A DNA stretch of 64,000 bases from Prochlorococcus sp. AG-402-A08 (GCA_003279585.1 QCHH01000004.1:28924-92923), one strand, 5' to 3'; shown: positions 41,689 to 50,629, counted from the first letter of the stretch. Numbers and translations: made by a program. The notes: generated by a model from the sequence alone, not told the origin.

Positions 41689-42465
41689 ATGAATTTATCA
41701 TTGTCTTTATTAACTATTCTTACGTTAATACATACGTCTAATTATTCACCTTTATTAGCAAAGGATATTAATTGTGATTCACCAGTTTGGAGACACCGGA
41801 AAGTCTGTGCAGGGAAAAAAACCAACAAAAAATCTATTCAATACGGCAATTGGTTCCCATTTGGCTTTGACAAAAATGGGGATGCAGTAAATTTTGTTCA
41901 ACTTTTGAGTTACAAGAAATTAAATAAAAACTCATTCAGATTGAAATCTAAATTTTTAGATATTGATAATCAACAAATAGAAGGAAAATTAGATGTAAAT
42001 TGTGAAAACAAGGATTATTACATAAGACCGAATGGTGTCATGTCTCAAAGAGCAACATGGGCTTCAATTCCTAAAGGATCAGGTGTTGAAATATTGTCAA
42101 AATATTTGTGTAAAAATACAGATGCAAAAGATAAATGGGGATACACAAAAAGAACATCATATCTCTGGGGATATTCATCACCACTTCGTAGTCCCTCTGA
42201 AGCCGCTGGGAAATGGATACAACATTCCGACGGCTTAGGTTGGTACAATACGGATATTAGAAAGGCTGAAAATTCTGTTATATATTCCTATTTTTCAAAA
42301 TCACAAAGTAAAAACCCATATATTTGGATAAACAATAGTTGCATTGAAAACCTTGGTTCAGTGTTCTTTAAACCAAATAAATCAGTTAATGGGGAATGGT
42401 TAAGTCCAAAGGTTGGAAGGATTGGAGGTGCAAATGAATTGATAAGGAAATTATATTGTAAATAA
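41689..42465 (+). CDS. secreted adhesin-E-like protein
   Basis: 258 residues: signal peptide (1-24), CDSPVWRHRKVCAGKK, YGNWFPFGFDKNGDAVNFVQ, QQIEGKLDVNCENKDYYIRP, and a second part with WIQHSDGLGWYNTDIRKAEN and SKNPYIWINNSCIENLGSVF. Strands ending in VNC....YYIR fit the small surface-adhesin E type of exported domains, as in the 26893 protein. Six or more cysteines suggest disulfides. Role unknown. Confidence 0.65.
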   Translation: MNLSLSLLTILTLIHTSNYSPLLAKDINCDSPVWRHRKVCAGKKTNKKSIQYGNWFPFGFDKNGDAVNFVQLLSYKKLNKNSFRLKSKFLDIDNQQIEGKLDVNCENKDYYIRPNGVMSQRATWASIPKGSGVEILSKYLCKNTDAKDKWGYTKRTSYLWGYSSPLRSPSEAAGKWIQHSDGLGWYNTDIRKAENSVIYSYFSKSQSKNPYIWINNSCIENLGSVFFKPNKSVNGEWLSPKVGRIGGANELIRKLYCK

Positions 42466-42505
42466 AAGATTATTAACTACAATTTTATTCATCAAAACCA
42501 ATTAA

Positions 42506-42856
42506 TTATCTCTCTAATAGATAAGAACTACCATTGCATAAAACAACATCACCATTCCTCTTAGATGTCTGGAAACTTTGAGGTGTAACATTTTTTACTT
42601 CCCATCCCTCGCTGATCATCTCTTCGAGAATGCTTTTTTCCCCATCAAACCCACAATATATAAATCCACTAGTAAATCTCCCCATAGGTAAGAATAGAGT
42701 TTTAATCTCCTTTACTGGCTTTTCATTAGTTGATTCAGATTCATTTATTTCAGGTGTTAAATCATCCTTATCGGGACTAGAGCAACCACCAATGATTAGA
42801 GTTGTAGCAATTAGACTTGTAGTAATTAGAATTAAAATCTTGATAAACTTTTTCAT
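42506..42856 (-). CDS. lipoprotein
   Basis: 116 residues. Signal peptide with a lipobox (IIGGC, Cys24), acidic linker, then LFLPMGRFTSGFIYCGFDGE, EEMISEGWEVKNVTPQSFQT, NGDVVLCNGSSYLLER. The E..I..GWEV....P.S pattern and two cysteines resemble small periplasmic domains described only as conserved. Converges with 41689. Confidence 0.75.
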   Translation of the reverse strand: MKKFIKILILITTSLIATTLIIGGCSSPDKDDLTPEINESESTNEKPVKEIKTLFLPMGRFTSGFIYCGFDGEKSILEEMISEGWEVKNVTPQSFQTSKRNGDVVLCNGSSYLLER

Positions 42857-42880
42857 TAAAAAATACTTGCTATAGAATAT

Positions 42881-43111
42881 ACTAATCGTTTTTCAAACAT
42901 TTATAATGATAAAAGTATAATAAGTTAAAATACTTCTTAGCTTATTCGTTTGATTTCTTTAGATCTGTTTAAAAAGCTAGATCCACATAACTGATCCTTA
43001 ACTAAAAATATTTTTTTATTTCACTATAAAACGAATAGAAACGAATAATTATATTTAAATAAGGTAAAGAAATTATAATGTCTTATACTATGAGATATTA
43101 ATCTTTTAAAT
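42881..43111. other. AT-rich divergent intergenic region
   Basis: Between the divergent genes at 42856 (-) and 43112 (+), so it should hold both promoters. tcttata sequences recur near 43078 and 43150, with no clear consensus. Confidence 0.35.
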
Positions 43112-43909
43112 ATGAAAGGCATTCTTAATTTAATAAGGTTCTTTATATCATGTCTTATACTATTTCTTATTTTAATAGGTCTTGGAATTCTCATAGGAAA
43201 ATCATTTTTAGGAGTATTTATTTTTGTTATTTGCTTAGTAAGTTATTATTATTTAGTCTTCAGGAATTCTGAAGTAAGAGTAAAGAAAGCTTACTCTAAA
43301 TTAAACGATGTCTTAATGAAAGATGAAGCAATAATCGAAAAAGGGATTGACAAAAGACCTTTTGCATTATTAAGCAGGAGACAGGTATTTGCAGTAACTA
43401 ATTCACGAATAATTCGTTTAGAGAGACCTCATTTAGGAGGATTTTTAATGGAGGATTTTCAATGGAAAGACTTAGAAGATGCCAAGGTCTCTGAAAACGT
43501 TTTATCTTCAGTTTGTGGCTCTACACTTTACTTTAAAGCAAATAATAAGGAAATCAGATTAGGCTCAAGTGAGGTGTCTAAGAAGTTTACAGTTTTCCCC
43601 GAATTTGAAACTGCTTCAAAAGCATACAAATATGCTCAACAAGCCGAGCAATCTTGGGAAGAGAAAAGAAGGATTAGATCAATGGAGGAAAAGAGAGCGG
43701 AAGCTGGTGGGATAATGATTGGCCAAAACACTTCTCCCTCACTTTCAAACTCCACCAATTCTCAAGAGAAAGAAAGTTCAAATACCCAAAATGATGTTGC
43801 AGATGAATTATTTAAATTAAAAAAACTTCTTGATGAAGGAATTTTAAGTGATGCAGAGTTTCAGGAAATGAAATCAAAGATTCTTTCTAGATCAACCCGA
43901 AATTTTTAG
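43112..43909 (+). CDS. bacterial PH-like / SHOCT domain membrane protein
   Basis: 265 residues. Two membrane helices at the start (FISCLILFLILIGLGILIGK, FIFVICLVSYYYLVF), a beta-rich PH-like domain (FALLSRRQVFAVTNSRIIRL, LEDAKVSENVLSS, STLYFKANNKEIRLGS), a charged helix and linker, then a C-terminal SHOCT motif: DELFKLKKLLDEGILSDAEF and QEMKSKIL. SHOCT is a short oligomerisation tail. Role unknown. A 15-bp perfect hairpin follows. Confidence 0.8.
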   Translation: MKGILNLIRFFISCLILFLILIGLGILIGKSFLGVFIFVICLVSYYYLVFRNSEVRVKKAYSKLNDVLMKDEAIIEKGIDKRPFALLSRRQVFAVTNSRIIRLERPHLGGFLMEDFQWKDLEDAKVSENVLSSVCGSTLYFKANNKEIRLGSSEVSKKFTVFPEFETASKAYKYAQQAEQSWEEKRRIRSMEEKRAEAGGIMIGQNTSPSLSNSTNSQEKESSNTQNDVADELFKLKKLLDEGILSDAEFQEMKSKILSRSTRNF

Positions 43910-43994
43910 CTACATTTAAATCAAATACTTTTCGTATCTTTTTCTAGAAATGATAAAACTTATTCTAAACATTTATAATTAAACTAAAGCTCTC

Positions 43995-44035
43995 AAAAAG
44001 TTAGGTTATAAAAAATATATATAACCTAACTTTTT
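43995..44035 (+). terminator. terminator-like perfect 15-bp inverted repeat
   Basis: Arms aaaaagttaggttat and ataaccta + acttttt pair perfectly around an 11-nt AT loop; ends in TTTTT. Works on both strands; follows the SHOCT gene. Confidence 0.8.
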
Positions 44036-44118
44036 CTATAACCTAATTTTTTAATCTGAGAATTTTATTAATAATCTGGTATATTATATTTCACCAAAAC
44101 CAAGTCGATTAAAAGCCA

Positions 44119-44292
44119 ATGAAACTAAAACTGATAACAATACCTTTTTTATCTACATTGATTTTAATTTCAGGTTGTACACATGCGGAGATAGAGACTA
44201 AAGCAAATGAAGTCGGGAATATTTTAGGTAGACTAATAAGAGGGGGTAGCCATGGATTTGTAGAGGGATACTCTGGGAAAGAATCAGATTGA
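44119..44292 (+). CDS. 57-residue lipoprotein
   Basis: MKLKLITIPFLSTLILISGC is a signal peptide with lipobox (LISGC, Cys20). Mature part THAEIETKANEVGNILGRLI, RGGSHGFVEGYSGKESD. The size and A..E.K.NE...I.G.L...G..G layout recall entericidin-type mini-lipoproteins. Unknown function. Confidence 0.72.
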   Translation: MKLKLITIPFLSTLILISGCTHAEIETKANEVGNILGRLIRGGSHGFVEGYSGKESD

Positions 44293-44901
44293 TAAGAGAA
44301 AATTCAAGTAAAAATAAAAAATTAAAACACCGAACATGTGAACATAAACAAATCAAAATAGTATGGTTTATTTATAAATCTAGAAGCATTGAAGATTCAA
44401 ATTGGTAGAAATAGAATTGAAATGCTATTAAGACTTCCTAAATGAATAAACAAATAGGCATATAAATAAATACGTCACTATTAAAAAGTATAGAATAATT
44501 TCCAACTGTGAAATCTTGTTCCTCTAATAAATAGATCTCTAAAAGTATTTGTAAAGGCAACTTCACAGACTTAAGCCATCCACTAACACAATAGAGTTAG
44601 TAAATCCAAACTGAATTAGCGATACCATCAAAGGTAGTTTGAATGAGAATGATGAACTATGCTTTAAATCTTATGAAGAGTCTAATTTAGCCTCTTCTTG
44701 CTTGTGTTATATCAATTCATCCTTTATTTTATTTGATTTAAATTCATTACCATATCAGAATAAGTTCTTTACCTTTCAAACATCACTACATTTGTAGATG
44801 TATTGGGAAGTTGCTTTACTTTTGAGTCAATCCTAATAAAGAAACAAAAATGATTTTTCAATCTCCCAGTCACCTTAATTACACTTTGTAAGGCCCAATC
44901 A
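44293..44901. other. 600-base gene-free region
   Basis: No supported frame on either strand. There is a short inverted pair near 44676-44700 (aagagtctaatttagcctctt). It may be decayed sequence. Confidence 0.45.
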
Positions 44902-45690
44902 TTAATTGACCTCGAATGTGACTCCCATCACAGCGGTTATGTCTTTGTTGATAGTACTCGTGTCATAAGATCCCCAACTACTTACTTTTGTAGAGTTTGG
45001 AACTGTAATTTGGAAAACACCCGTATCAACCTTTTTTACGCTGCCAAGTTCTGATCCCGTTTGAAGAACTATTGCTTTAGCTCTTGTATATGCGTCTTTC
45101 GTCGCTTTAGCAAGCATATCAACTCTTTTGGCAGCTAATTGAGTGTACGTAAATTCAGGTCTTCTGGGTCTCACAAGGACTCCTTTACCTAGTAAGGCAC
45201 TAATTTTTCTATATGTTTGATCAATATTAAAAACATCTTTACTTTCAATTTCAATAAATTGCGTTGTGATCCATTCTGTAGAAATAGTTTCACCTGTCCT
45301 ACGGTTTTTATTACTTTGTTTTACGGTTGTAGCAGGTAATAAAGCTACTGAACCATAGTCATTATTATTTACGCCATAAAGACTTAGAAACGACAGGGTT
45401 TTATCAATAGATGTTTTATGTTTTTCATATGAATCAACTTGGGAATCTCCTGTTGTTATTACCTTAATCTCCCATTTAGCAATATCACTTTCTATCCGTT
45501 CGGTGCTCGCTCCAGTGACTGTAATAGTATTCGCAGCAGGAAATCCGTCAACTAAAATCCTTGAAGCACTTGTAAATCCAATAAGCCCACCAATTGATAA
45601 AACGGATGTAGCAAAAACAAGTGGCGGAGTACGACGAATTATTTCAACCGAGCTTATAGATAATGCTCTTAAAAAAGAGAGAACTTTCAT
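44902..45690 (-). CDS. SIMPL (DUF541) domain protein
   Basis: 262 residues. N-terminal membrane anchor (TPPLVFATSVLSIGGLIGFT), then NTITVTGASTERIESDIAKW, GDSQVDSYEKHKTSIDKTLS, and late FTYTQLAAKRVDMLAKATKD, AYTRAKAIVLQTGSELGSVK. TVTG......PD.A-like start, a central strand pair and the A..DA..RA..+....G..LG helix define SIMPL. Probably periplasmic; role unknown. Monocistronic. Confidence 0.85.
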   Translation of the reverse strand: MKVLSFLRALSISSVEIIRRTPPLVFATSVLSIGGLIGFTSASRILVDGFPAANTITVTGASTERIESDIAKWEIKVITTGDSQVDSYEKHKTSIDKTLSFLSLYGVNNNDYGSVALLPATTVKQSNKNRRTGETISTEWITTQFIEIESKDVFNIDQTYRKISALLGKGVLVRPRRPEFTYTQLAAKRVDMLAKATKDAYTRAKAIVLQTGSELGSVKKVDTGVFQITVPNSTKVSSWGSYDTSTINKDITAVMGVTFEVN

Positions 45691-45705
45691 TTGATTGTCT
45701 AAGTT

Positions 45706-45861
45706 GTGAGGACTTGTGAAAAGCGAAAAATCAATTCAATTCGAATAGGTGAAACCCTGCTTTCTGTGATTGACCAAGGAACTGATGTTTCGATGCCCAT
45801 CAGCACAATCGCTGGAGATGTGCCAATATGTGAGTTGGTTCCTGATCATGCGATATCTTGA
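45706..45861 (+). CDS. possible 51-residue peptide, GTG start
   Basis: MRTCEKRKINSIRIGETLLS, VIDQGTDVSMPISTIAGDVP, ICELVPDHAIS. Protein-like and in a locally GC-richer stretch. Starts in the divergent region beside the SIMPL gene. No family recognised. Confidence 0.4.
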   Translation: MRTCEKRKINSIRIGETLLSVIDQGTDVSMPISTIAGDVPICELVPDHAIS

Positions 45862-45913
45862 TCTGCCTCGCAAGAGTTTGAATGTACTATTTTTTCCCTT
45901 TATCGATTAGTAC

Positions 45914-46030
45914 ATGTACCAATTTTTTAGAATTACGTTGCTAGTGCTTTCTCTTGCTCAAGTGAAGGCTAAAGAAACTTTTAAAACTTCAAGCAAAAGC
46001 AGATGCTTGTACTTCAAGAAAAAAGATTAA
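45914..46030 (+). CDS. 38-residue chimeric peptide: signal peptide joined to repeat
   Basis: MYQFFRITLLVLSLAQVKAK is a signal-peptide-like start, but from residue 21 the sequence is the dispersed NLEKQHAKLLKL repeat read in another frame (ETFKTSSKSRCLYFKKKD). In the repeat's own frame the DNA continues LLKLQAKADACTSRKKIKKA to a stop near 46110. It seems to be a junction of a secreted-protein start and a repeat copy. Confidence 0.4.
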   Translation: MYQFFRITLLVLSLAQVKAKETFKTSSKSRCLYFKKKD

Positions 46031-46143
46031 AAAAGCTAATAAAGCTATCAATAAACTTTCTAGGCCTAGATCATCGCTTAGGACTCTTAGGGCTTACCCC
46101 AGAGAATTTTGAGATTATTCTTAGGCCACACGGATAACTACTT

Positions 46144-46362
46144 TTAAATTAACGTTTTTATATTCCATGATGTTTCGTCAACTACCTTATCTGTAATTCC
46201 ATCTCTAGATGAAAATATTGCCCAGTCAAATTCTTCAACAGTAAGAAATAAAAAAATAAAGGCTAAAATTGAATTAACAATAATAAACCTAATTGCATCT
46301 AATAAAGTTTTAAGATCAAGAATTTTTCTGTCGCCATAGCAATATGTCGTCGCAAAAGTCAT
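46144..46362 (-). CDS. 72-residue membrane protein
   Basis: MTFATTYCYGDRKILDLKTL, LDAIRFIIVNSILAFIFLFL membrane helix, TVEEFDWAIFSSRDGITDKV and a polar end. Single-pass. Not recognised. Confidence 0.62.
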   Translation of the reverse strand: MTFATTYCYGDRKILDLKTLLDAIRFIIVNSILAFIFLFLTVEEFDWAIFSSRDGITDKVVDETSWNIKTLI

Positions 46363-46758
46363 CCTTTAAAAATCATCAAGAGGTCTAAACGAAGAATAAG
46401 AAATTCTTATTACAAGTCAAGAGAGATAAAGCAAAGCCCCCCTAATAAAAGTAGGACTTAGCAATGATCCAAGAAGGATTTATGAACCTCTTACCAAAAT
46501 AGTTAGTAAAAAGAGAGGAAAGCTCTTGATTCAAGCTTTATGTTGCTAATTGGTTTGCCTGTTGGATTAGTTAAATTTTTCGAAAGGAAAGAATAAAAAA
46601 AATATTTCTACAACTATTTTTTAATGGTGAAAGCATTATTGTCTATTTTATTTTGGGATTAATAAGGTTATTACACCTTTTTTGTTCTTTTAATTGCTTT
46701 GCTTTTTACCTTCGCAGGTAGTTTTCAGGCATGTAAAAACTTAGACGAGCTTTTGTTG

Positions 46759-47148
46759 ATGCTAAGTACTAAAGGAATATTAGTTGCACCGTTGATACTT
46801 GGCCTTGCCTTACCTGTTGAAGCTGGAATTTATTTATATCCGCTCTATAGAGAAGGAATTGAAGTTCGCTGTAAAGATGGAAAGCCTAACCGAATCGTCG
46901 AGATTAAATCTGGTAGAGGAATGAAACTACAAGGTAATGGAAACGAGGAATATTCCTGGCCAATAATTTATTTATTTCCTGAGGCTTCTAATGATAAATA
47001 TAAATATTTTCCAAGTACAGCTAGAACGCAATGCAGTTATCGAATACTAACTCCAGAGGAAAAGGCAGCTCTAATAGGGAAGACTTTTGAAATTTGTTTG
47101 GGAGATGAATATGTCACTAGAAAGCAAGATTGTTATGGATGGAATTAA
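46759..47148 (+). CDS. secreted hypothetical protein
   Basis: 129 residues from ATG 46759, chosen because MLSTKGILVAPLILGLALPV is a clean signal peptide ending in VEAG; the frame opens at a TTG 60 nt earlier. Mature part GIYLYPLYREGIEVRCKDGK, IIYLFPEASNDKYKYFPSTA, CSYRILTPEEKAALIGKTFE, DCYGWN. Four cysteines. Family not recognised; conserved-looking exported domain. Confidence 0.7.
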   Translation: MLSTKGILVAPLILGLALPVEAGIYLYPLYREGIEVRCKDGKPNRIVEIKSGRGMKLQGNGNEEYSWPIIYLFPEASNDKYKYFPSTARTQCSYRILTPEEKAALIGKTFEICLGDEYVTRKQDCYGWN

Positions 47149-47305
47149 GGCATTGAGAACCACCTAGCTATAAAAAGAGCATCCAGATAGAAAGATTGAA
47201 TTATTTCCAGTTTATTTTTCATTAGATTTACCCTGTTTATCTATTTTCGAAGCTGGGTTTTTTAATATGATTTTTGGATATGGACTAATTTTTGACGAAA
47301 TTCCT

Positions 47306-47434
47306 TTAAGAAAAGAGTATGTGGAGAGGCTTATCCAACTTTTTTAGAATTTTTAGAGCCTCTTTTCTTGAAGTACAAGCATCTGCTTTTGCTTGAAGTT
47401 TTAAAAGTTTGGCGTGTTGTTTCTCTAAGTTCAT
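47306..47434 (-). CDS. NLEKQHAKLLKL-family peptide (left repeat copy)
   Basis: 42 residues: MNLEKQHAKLLKLQAKADAC, TSRKEALKILKKLDKPLHIL. The first 34 codons are almost identical to the product at 53596; the ends differ where the repeat stops. Helical, basic, one Cys. It lies inside the left arm of a 210-bp inverted repeat, so it may be simply carried by it. Confidence 0.55.
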   Translation of the reverse strand: MNLEKQHAKLLKLQAKADACTSRKEALKILKKLDKPLHILFS

Positions 47435-47528
47435 CCAACATTGGATAAAAACGAAGGGAATAAACTAACAGCTTTAGGCCCTAACCGAGGAAAGCTCACT
47501 AGTAAGGTTATCTAATTTGTATATTTTG
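47319..47528 (-). repeat. left arm of 210-bp inverted repeat
   Basis: Reverse complement of 47319-47528 is nearly identical to 53502-53710 over about 210 nt (differences are a few single bases, for example gggcctaaag against gggcataaag). Weaker similarity continues to about 47660 and 53265 (tcagagaaggggacagtc region). The arms enclose about 6 kb. Confidence 0.88.
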
Positions 47529-47711
47529 AGCTAAGCAAAAAAAAATCTTTTAAAAGAGGGTTAAATAAAGGTTTTGAAGAAAAGGGGCAGACCTCCCACA
47601 TCTAATTTGTCGAGCCAAGGGAAAAGATTTAACAGACTGTCCCCCTTCTCTGATTGACGGTAAACAGTTTTACACTTAAAAATAATTAAAAAAAGAAGTT
47701 ATCTAAAACTG

Positions 47712-47740
47712 AAGTTCGGTTGAAATAGTTCTTTCCTACT
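47712..47740 (+). promoter_or_regulatory. conserved leader upstream of MKLFNPF gene
   Basis: gttcggttgaaatag then ttctttcctact matches the upstream region of the paralog at 52973-53125 (gttcggttgaggtag, ggctttcctact). About 50-80 nt before the ATG at 47790. Confidence 0.55.
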
Positions 47741-47789
47741 ACCTTTTTACTAATTGGAGCAGTAGAAAAAGGTGCAAAAAGTAGGATTT

Positions 47790-47936
47790 ATGAAACTATT
47801 TAATCCATTCAACATCCATAAAAGAGGGGATTGCGACCTTTGCAGGATTAAAACTAATAAAAGACAAGCAACTGAAAATCCATTCTTTGATCAATTATTT
47901 AAATTCCTCCACAGGGATGATTTCGTTTTCGACTGA
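47790..47936 (+). CDS. MKLFTPF-family CDLC peptide (copy)
   Basis: 48 residues: MKLFNPFNIHKRGDCDLCRI, KTNKRQATENPFFDQLFKFL, HRDDFVFD. Shares MKLF.PF, DCDLC..K, ENPF.D.LFKFL.RD with 52973-53125, and the first half with 61767. CDLC (C-x2-C) could bind zinc or iron. Conserved leader upstream. Function unknown. Confidence 0.75.
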   Translation: MKLFNPFNIHKRGDCDLCRIKTNKRQATENPFFDQLFKFLHRDDFVFD

Positions 47937-48110
47937 CCTTGGTATATAAAAAAAGGAAGCATATGCTGATAAAGGTAAATCGAGAATCAACAATGCTTTG
48001 AATCTACCAATCTGGATGTTCCACGTGGACTGGTTCTTTAAAAAATAACTTTTTTTATTTCAGCAAAATATTCAATTAGAAATTCTGTCTGGTTTAAATG
48101 CTCTTCGAAC

Positions 48111-48258
48111 TTATGCGTCAGTTTCTTTTACTTGCTCAGTTTTTGTTTCTTGATTTGTTTTGTCTTTTGAACTAGAGCAGCCACGCTCACCCCACCCAAA
48201 GCAAGAGATGGACTTCCTATAACAGAAAGAGCAAAACTAATGAAAAAAACTTTTTCAC
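48111..48258 (-). pseudogene. frameshifted WGERGCSSS secreted peptide gene
   Basis: GTG start at 48258 gives a signal-peptide-like start (VKKFFSLVLLFLL), then a stop; in another frame the sequence reads FGWGERGCSSSKDKTNQETK, TEQVKETDA. Total length is 3n+1, consistent with one inserted or lost base. The intact paralog is 19332-19487. Confidence 0.65.
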
Positions 48259-48338
48259 TTTGATCTTAAAAATAGGTTTAATATCTTAAGAACATTTTCC
48301 ATAACCGTTAAATTCAGTTAAATCAAACTGAACATTCA

Positions 48339-48635
48339 TTAATGAGTTACTACACCATCAATGATGGTGATATTGGTATCCTTTGAATTTGCCCAACGTA
48401 ATTTGCTTAGTTCTTTATATTCGGAACTATTAAAAGCATCAATTGCAACCTGCTTTGAGGGAAACTCAATGATGACGCCTAATTTGCCACCCGTTCCTTC
48501 AACAGTTTCGGCCTCCATATCTTTGGCAAGAACTGAACCACCTAGCGATTCCACCCAAGGCTGAAAGGCTTCAACATATTCAGCAAAAGCTGGATTCGTA
48601 ACCGTTGTAGTAACAAGCCAAAGACCCTTAGACAT
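48339..48635 (-). CDS. DUF1330 family protein
   Basis: 98 residues: KGLWLVTTTVTNPAFAEYVE, AFQPWVESLGGSVLAKDMEA, LGVIIEFPSKQVAIDAFNSS, EYKELSKLRWANSKDTNITI. Matches DUF1330 (dimeric alpha-beta barrel-like fold), with the F.S...A..+F.S.EY..L...R block. Function of the family is unclear. A broken relative is at 57715. Confidence 0.9.
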   Translation of the reverse strand: MSKGLWLVTTTVTNPAFAEYVEAFQPWVESLGGSVLAKDMEAETVEGTGGKLGVIIEFPSKQVAIDAFNSSEYKELSKLRWANSKDTNITIIDGVVTH

Positions 48636-48803
48636 AAAACAAAAATTAATTCAAAAGAGTTTCACATACTCCATCTACTTTGTATATAAATATTAGAAAA
48701 CCCTTTAACTTCGACTATTACATCTAACTCTTCTCTTAGACATTGGGTCTAAGAAATTTCCCATTTAAAAATACACAGGCTGGGGGAACCTTTCTCTAAC
48801 TGA

Positions 48804-48848
48804 TCGGGGCGACAGGATTCGAACCTGAAACCTAATGCGACCAAAGCG
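48804..48848 (-). other. tRNA-Pro 3'-half fragment (candidate attachment site)
   Basis: Minus strand reads from the anticodon loop (TTTGGTC) through a T-arm with GGTTCGAATCC to CGCCCCGA, i.e. the 3' half of a tRNA-Pro without its 5' half. The flanking aacctttctctaactga is shared with the fragment at 62302. Typical of a scar left by integration into a tRNA gene. Confidence 0.8.
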
Positions 48849-48966
48849 CTAAGGAAATTTTCTATTACAAATAAAAAAAATCAAACAAAAGCATGTTAAA
48901 TATAAAAAACTTTCAATTAAAAAACTAAGGCTCTAAAAAAATACATTCAAATTGATATACAAAACA

Positions 48967-49239
48967 ATGAAATTCCCATGGTTCTCCTCAGAAAAATCCT
49001 CAAAAAAAGATATTCAGAAGATAGAGAATAGTCAGAAGATAGAGAATAGTCAGAAAGAAGCAGTAAAAAAAACATACAAATTAAGTTCACTGCCTCAGAA
49101 TCTTCAAAAGATTGCAATCCTTATCAATCAAAATGATGAGGAAATAAAATATCTCAATAAAAAGTTAGAGGTTAGCTTGAGCGCAAAAAAAGTACTTGAA
49201 GAGGATCTTTCCAAGAAATTAAAATCTATCAAGGAATAA
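48967..49239 (+). CDS. coiled-coil protein with tandem IENSQK repeat
   Basis: 90 residues from ATG 48967 (MKFPWFSSEKSSKKDIQK). IENSQK occurs twice in a row, encoded by a perfect 18-bp tandem duplication at about 49021-49057. Then LSSLPQNLQKIAILINQNDE and EIKYLNKKLEVSLSAKKVLE, a coiled coil. Soluble, unknown role. First gene right of a tRNA fragment. Confidence 0.7.
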   Translation: MKFPWFSSEKSSKKDIQKIENSQKIENSQKEAVKKTYKLSSLPQNLQKIAILINQNDEEIKYLNKKLEVSLSAKKVLEEDLSKKLKSIKE

Positions 49240-49358
49240 ATAACTAATAACAAATAAGAAAGAGTTAGCCCATTAATACCAGTCGCTCCAATTAGTCTGA
49301 GAATCAATAAGGAATTTTTTTTAATACTTTTAATTCAATTTTATGATTATTTTTAAAT

Positions 49359-49682
49359 TTATCGTTGATCCCAAACAGCATCAAATTGATTCGCAACTAT
49401 TTTTAAATCTGATTTGGGATAGGCCTGACATAAAAGGACATAACCTTGATCTTGCAATTCACTCTTCAACCCCATCGCATCCATATCGACAGAACCTTCT
49501 TTAAGAAATGCGGCACATGTACAACACATGCCTACAAGGCAAGAACTTGGAAGCTCCACATTTGCACTTGCGGCGGCCTCTAAAACGGTCTGGTCTGACT
49601 TGCAATTAAAACTTTTCTGAACTTGATCAATCTCGATACTTATCTTGAATAAGAGATCAGACACTTTAAACGAGACGAACAT
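49359..49682 (-). CDS. plant-type [2Fe-2S] ferredoxin
   Basis: 107 residues. Cluster ligands Cys48, Cys53, Cys56 (PSSCLVGMCCTCAAFLKEG) and Cys85 (YVLLCQAYP) in the plant-type spacing, with an extra Cys54. DQTVLEAAASANVELP is also typical. Carries electrons from photosystem I or for a dedicated oxidoreductase. It is a divergent paralog rather than the main PetF, as the N-terminus is longer and the sequence is unlike PetF. Monocistronic. Confidence 0.88.
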   Translation of the reverse strand: MFVSFKVSDLLFKISIEIDQVQKSFNCKSDQTVLEAAASANVELPSSCLVGMCCTCAAFLKEGSVDMDAMGLKSELQDQGYVLLCQAYPKSDLKIVANQFDAVWDQR

Positions 49683-49871
49683 AACTTATTATGGCTTATT
49701 TGTTACACGAAAGGAACTCTTTTTATACGGCAGTAATCTTGGATTTTGAGGTCAGCTGGAAGAGCGAAAATAATAGTAATTTTCAAAAATCATGAAAAAG
49801 GATACGTTTCCTTTTTATAACTTTAGTAAATAGGAAATTAACACGTTATCAGATACTTAATTAGAGAAGGA

Positions 49872-49994
49872 ATGAGCACTAAAAAAGGATTAGATGTAGT
49901 TGGGAGAACTCAACTTTTTATTTCCCAGTTGTTAGTTGCATTACCATTAAAGTCATTTTTAAATTATTTCAATCATCCTAATGAGTTTCGCTGA
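49872..49994 (+). CDS. 40-residue hypothetical peptide
   Basis: MSTKKGLDVVGRTQLFISQL, LVALPLKSFLNYFNHPNEFR. A moderately hydrophobic helix in the middle. ggaATG context gives a weak ribosome site. Not recognised. Confidence 0.45.
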   Translation: MSTKKGLDVVGRTQLFISQLLVALPLKSFLNYFNHPNEFR

Positions 49995-50091
49995 CAGCTT
50001 GGCAGGGGCTTTTGTGGTGATTACTTTTCTAACTTTAAAACTGGTCTGAAGGATACTCCCCTTGCTTTATGGATTTGGACAGAATGAACTT

Positions 50092-50328
50092 ATGGATGAG
50101 CCTCTATTTTTAAAAGTCAGACCGGGTGAAGCTGTTCTATATGAAGATGATCAAATCGGAAAAGTTCTCACATTTATAGTTGTTTCAAGAGATCCAGACG
50201 CACCGACACTCTTTCAAATCGCAAATGTGGATTCTGGAGAAATCCGTTGGATTCATGGAGAGGAAGTTACTGAGATAGTTAGTGAATATCTAGCAACAAT
50301 TAAAAAGCCTTCTTTGAAAAGGCATTAA
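50092..50328 (+). CDS. DEPLFLKVRPG-family protein (copy 1)
   Basis: 78 residues from ATG 50092: MDEPLFLKVRPGEAVLYEDD, QIGKVLTFIVVSRDPDAPTL, FQIANVDSGEIRWIHGEEVT. Near-identical to 61867-62130. Beta-rich, soluble, conserved in sequence including the region upstream of the start (ggatactccccttg..tatggatttgg), so duplicated together with its promoter. Common as a small cyanobacterial protein; function unknown. Confidence 0.8.
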   Translation: MDEPLFLKVRPGEAVLYEDDQIGKVLTFIVVSRDPDAPTLFQIANVDSGEIRWIHGEEVTEIVSEYLATIKKPSLKRH

Positions 50329-50389
50329 TGCCGATAGCTTCAAAAGAGAGTATTGGTTTTAAATAGACAAAAGCAGCCAATTCAGGGGG

Positions 50390-50629
50390 ATGAAAAAGCT
50401 CTTTTCGTTTGTGCTTGGTCTTCTATTATTTTTCAGTCCTTCAACATTACAAGCAGAAGAGGTTGAAATAATGCTCCAAGATGAAATAGCTGAAGCACCT
50501 GCCCTTGACCCATTGACGGAAAAGCAACTAAACGATTTATTTGGAGAGGAAATGTATATAGGAGAAACTGATTGGCGTGGTAACAAGGTTTCAACTAAAA
50601 GGGATTACAGTAAGAAAAAGAAAAAATAG
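50390..50629 (+). CDS. secreted LNDLFGEE-family protein (copy 2)
   Basis: 79 residues: signal peptide MKKLFSFVLGLLLFFSPSTL (QAEE cleavage), acidic linker, LTEKQLNDLFGEEMYIGETD, then a basic tail of lysines. Paralogs at 19069 and (broken) at 51542. Follows the DEPLFLK gene by 61 nt on the same strand. Unknown exported protein. Confidence 0.75.
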   Translation: MKKLFSFVLGLLLFFSPSTLQAEEVEIMLQDEIAEAPALDPLTEKQLNDLFGEEMYIGETDWRGNKVSTKRDYSKKKKK

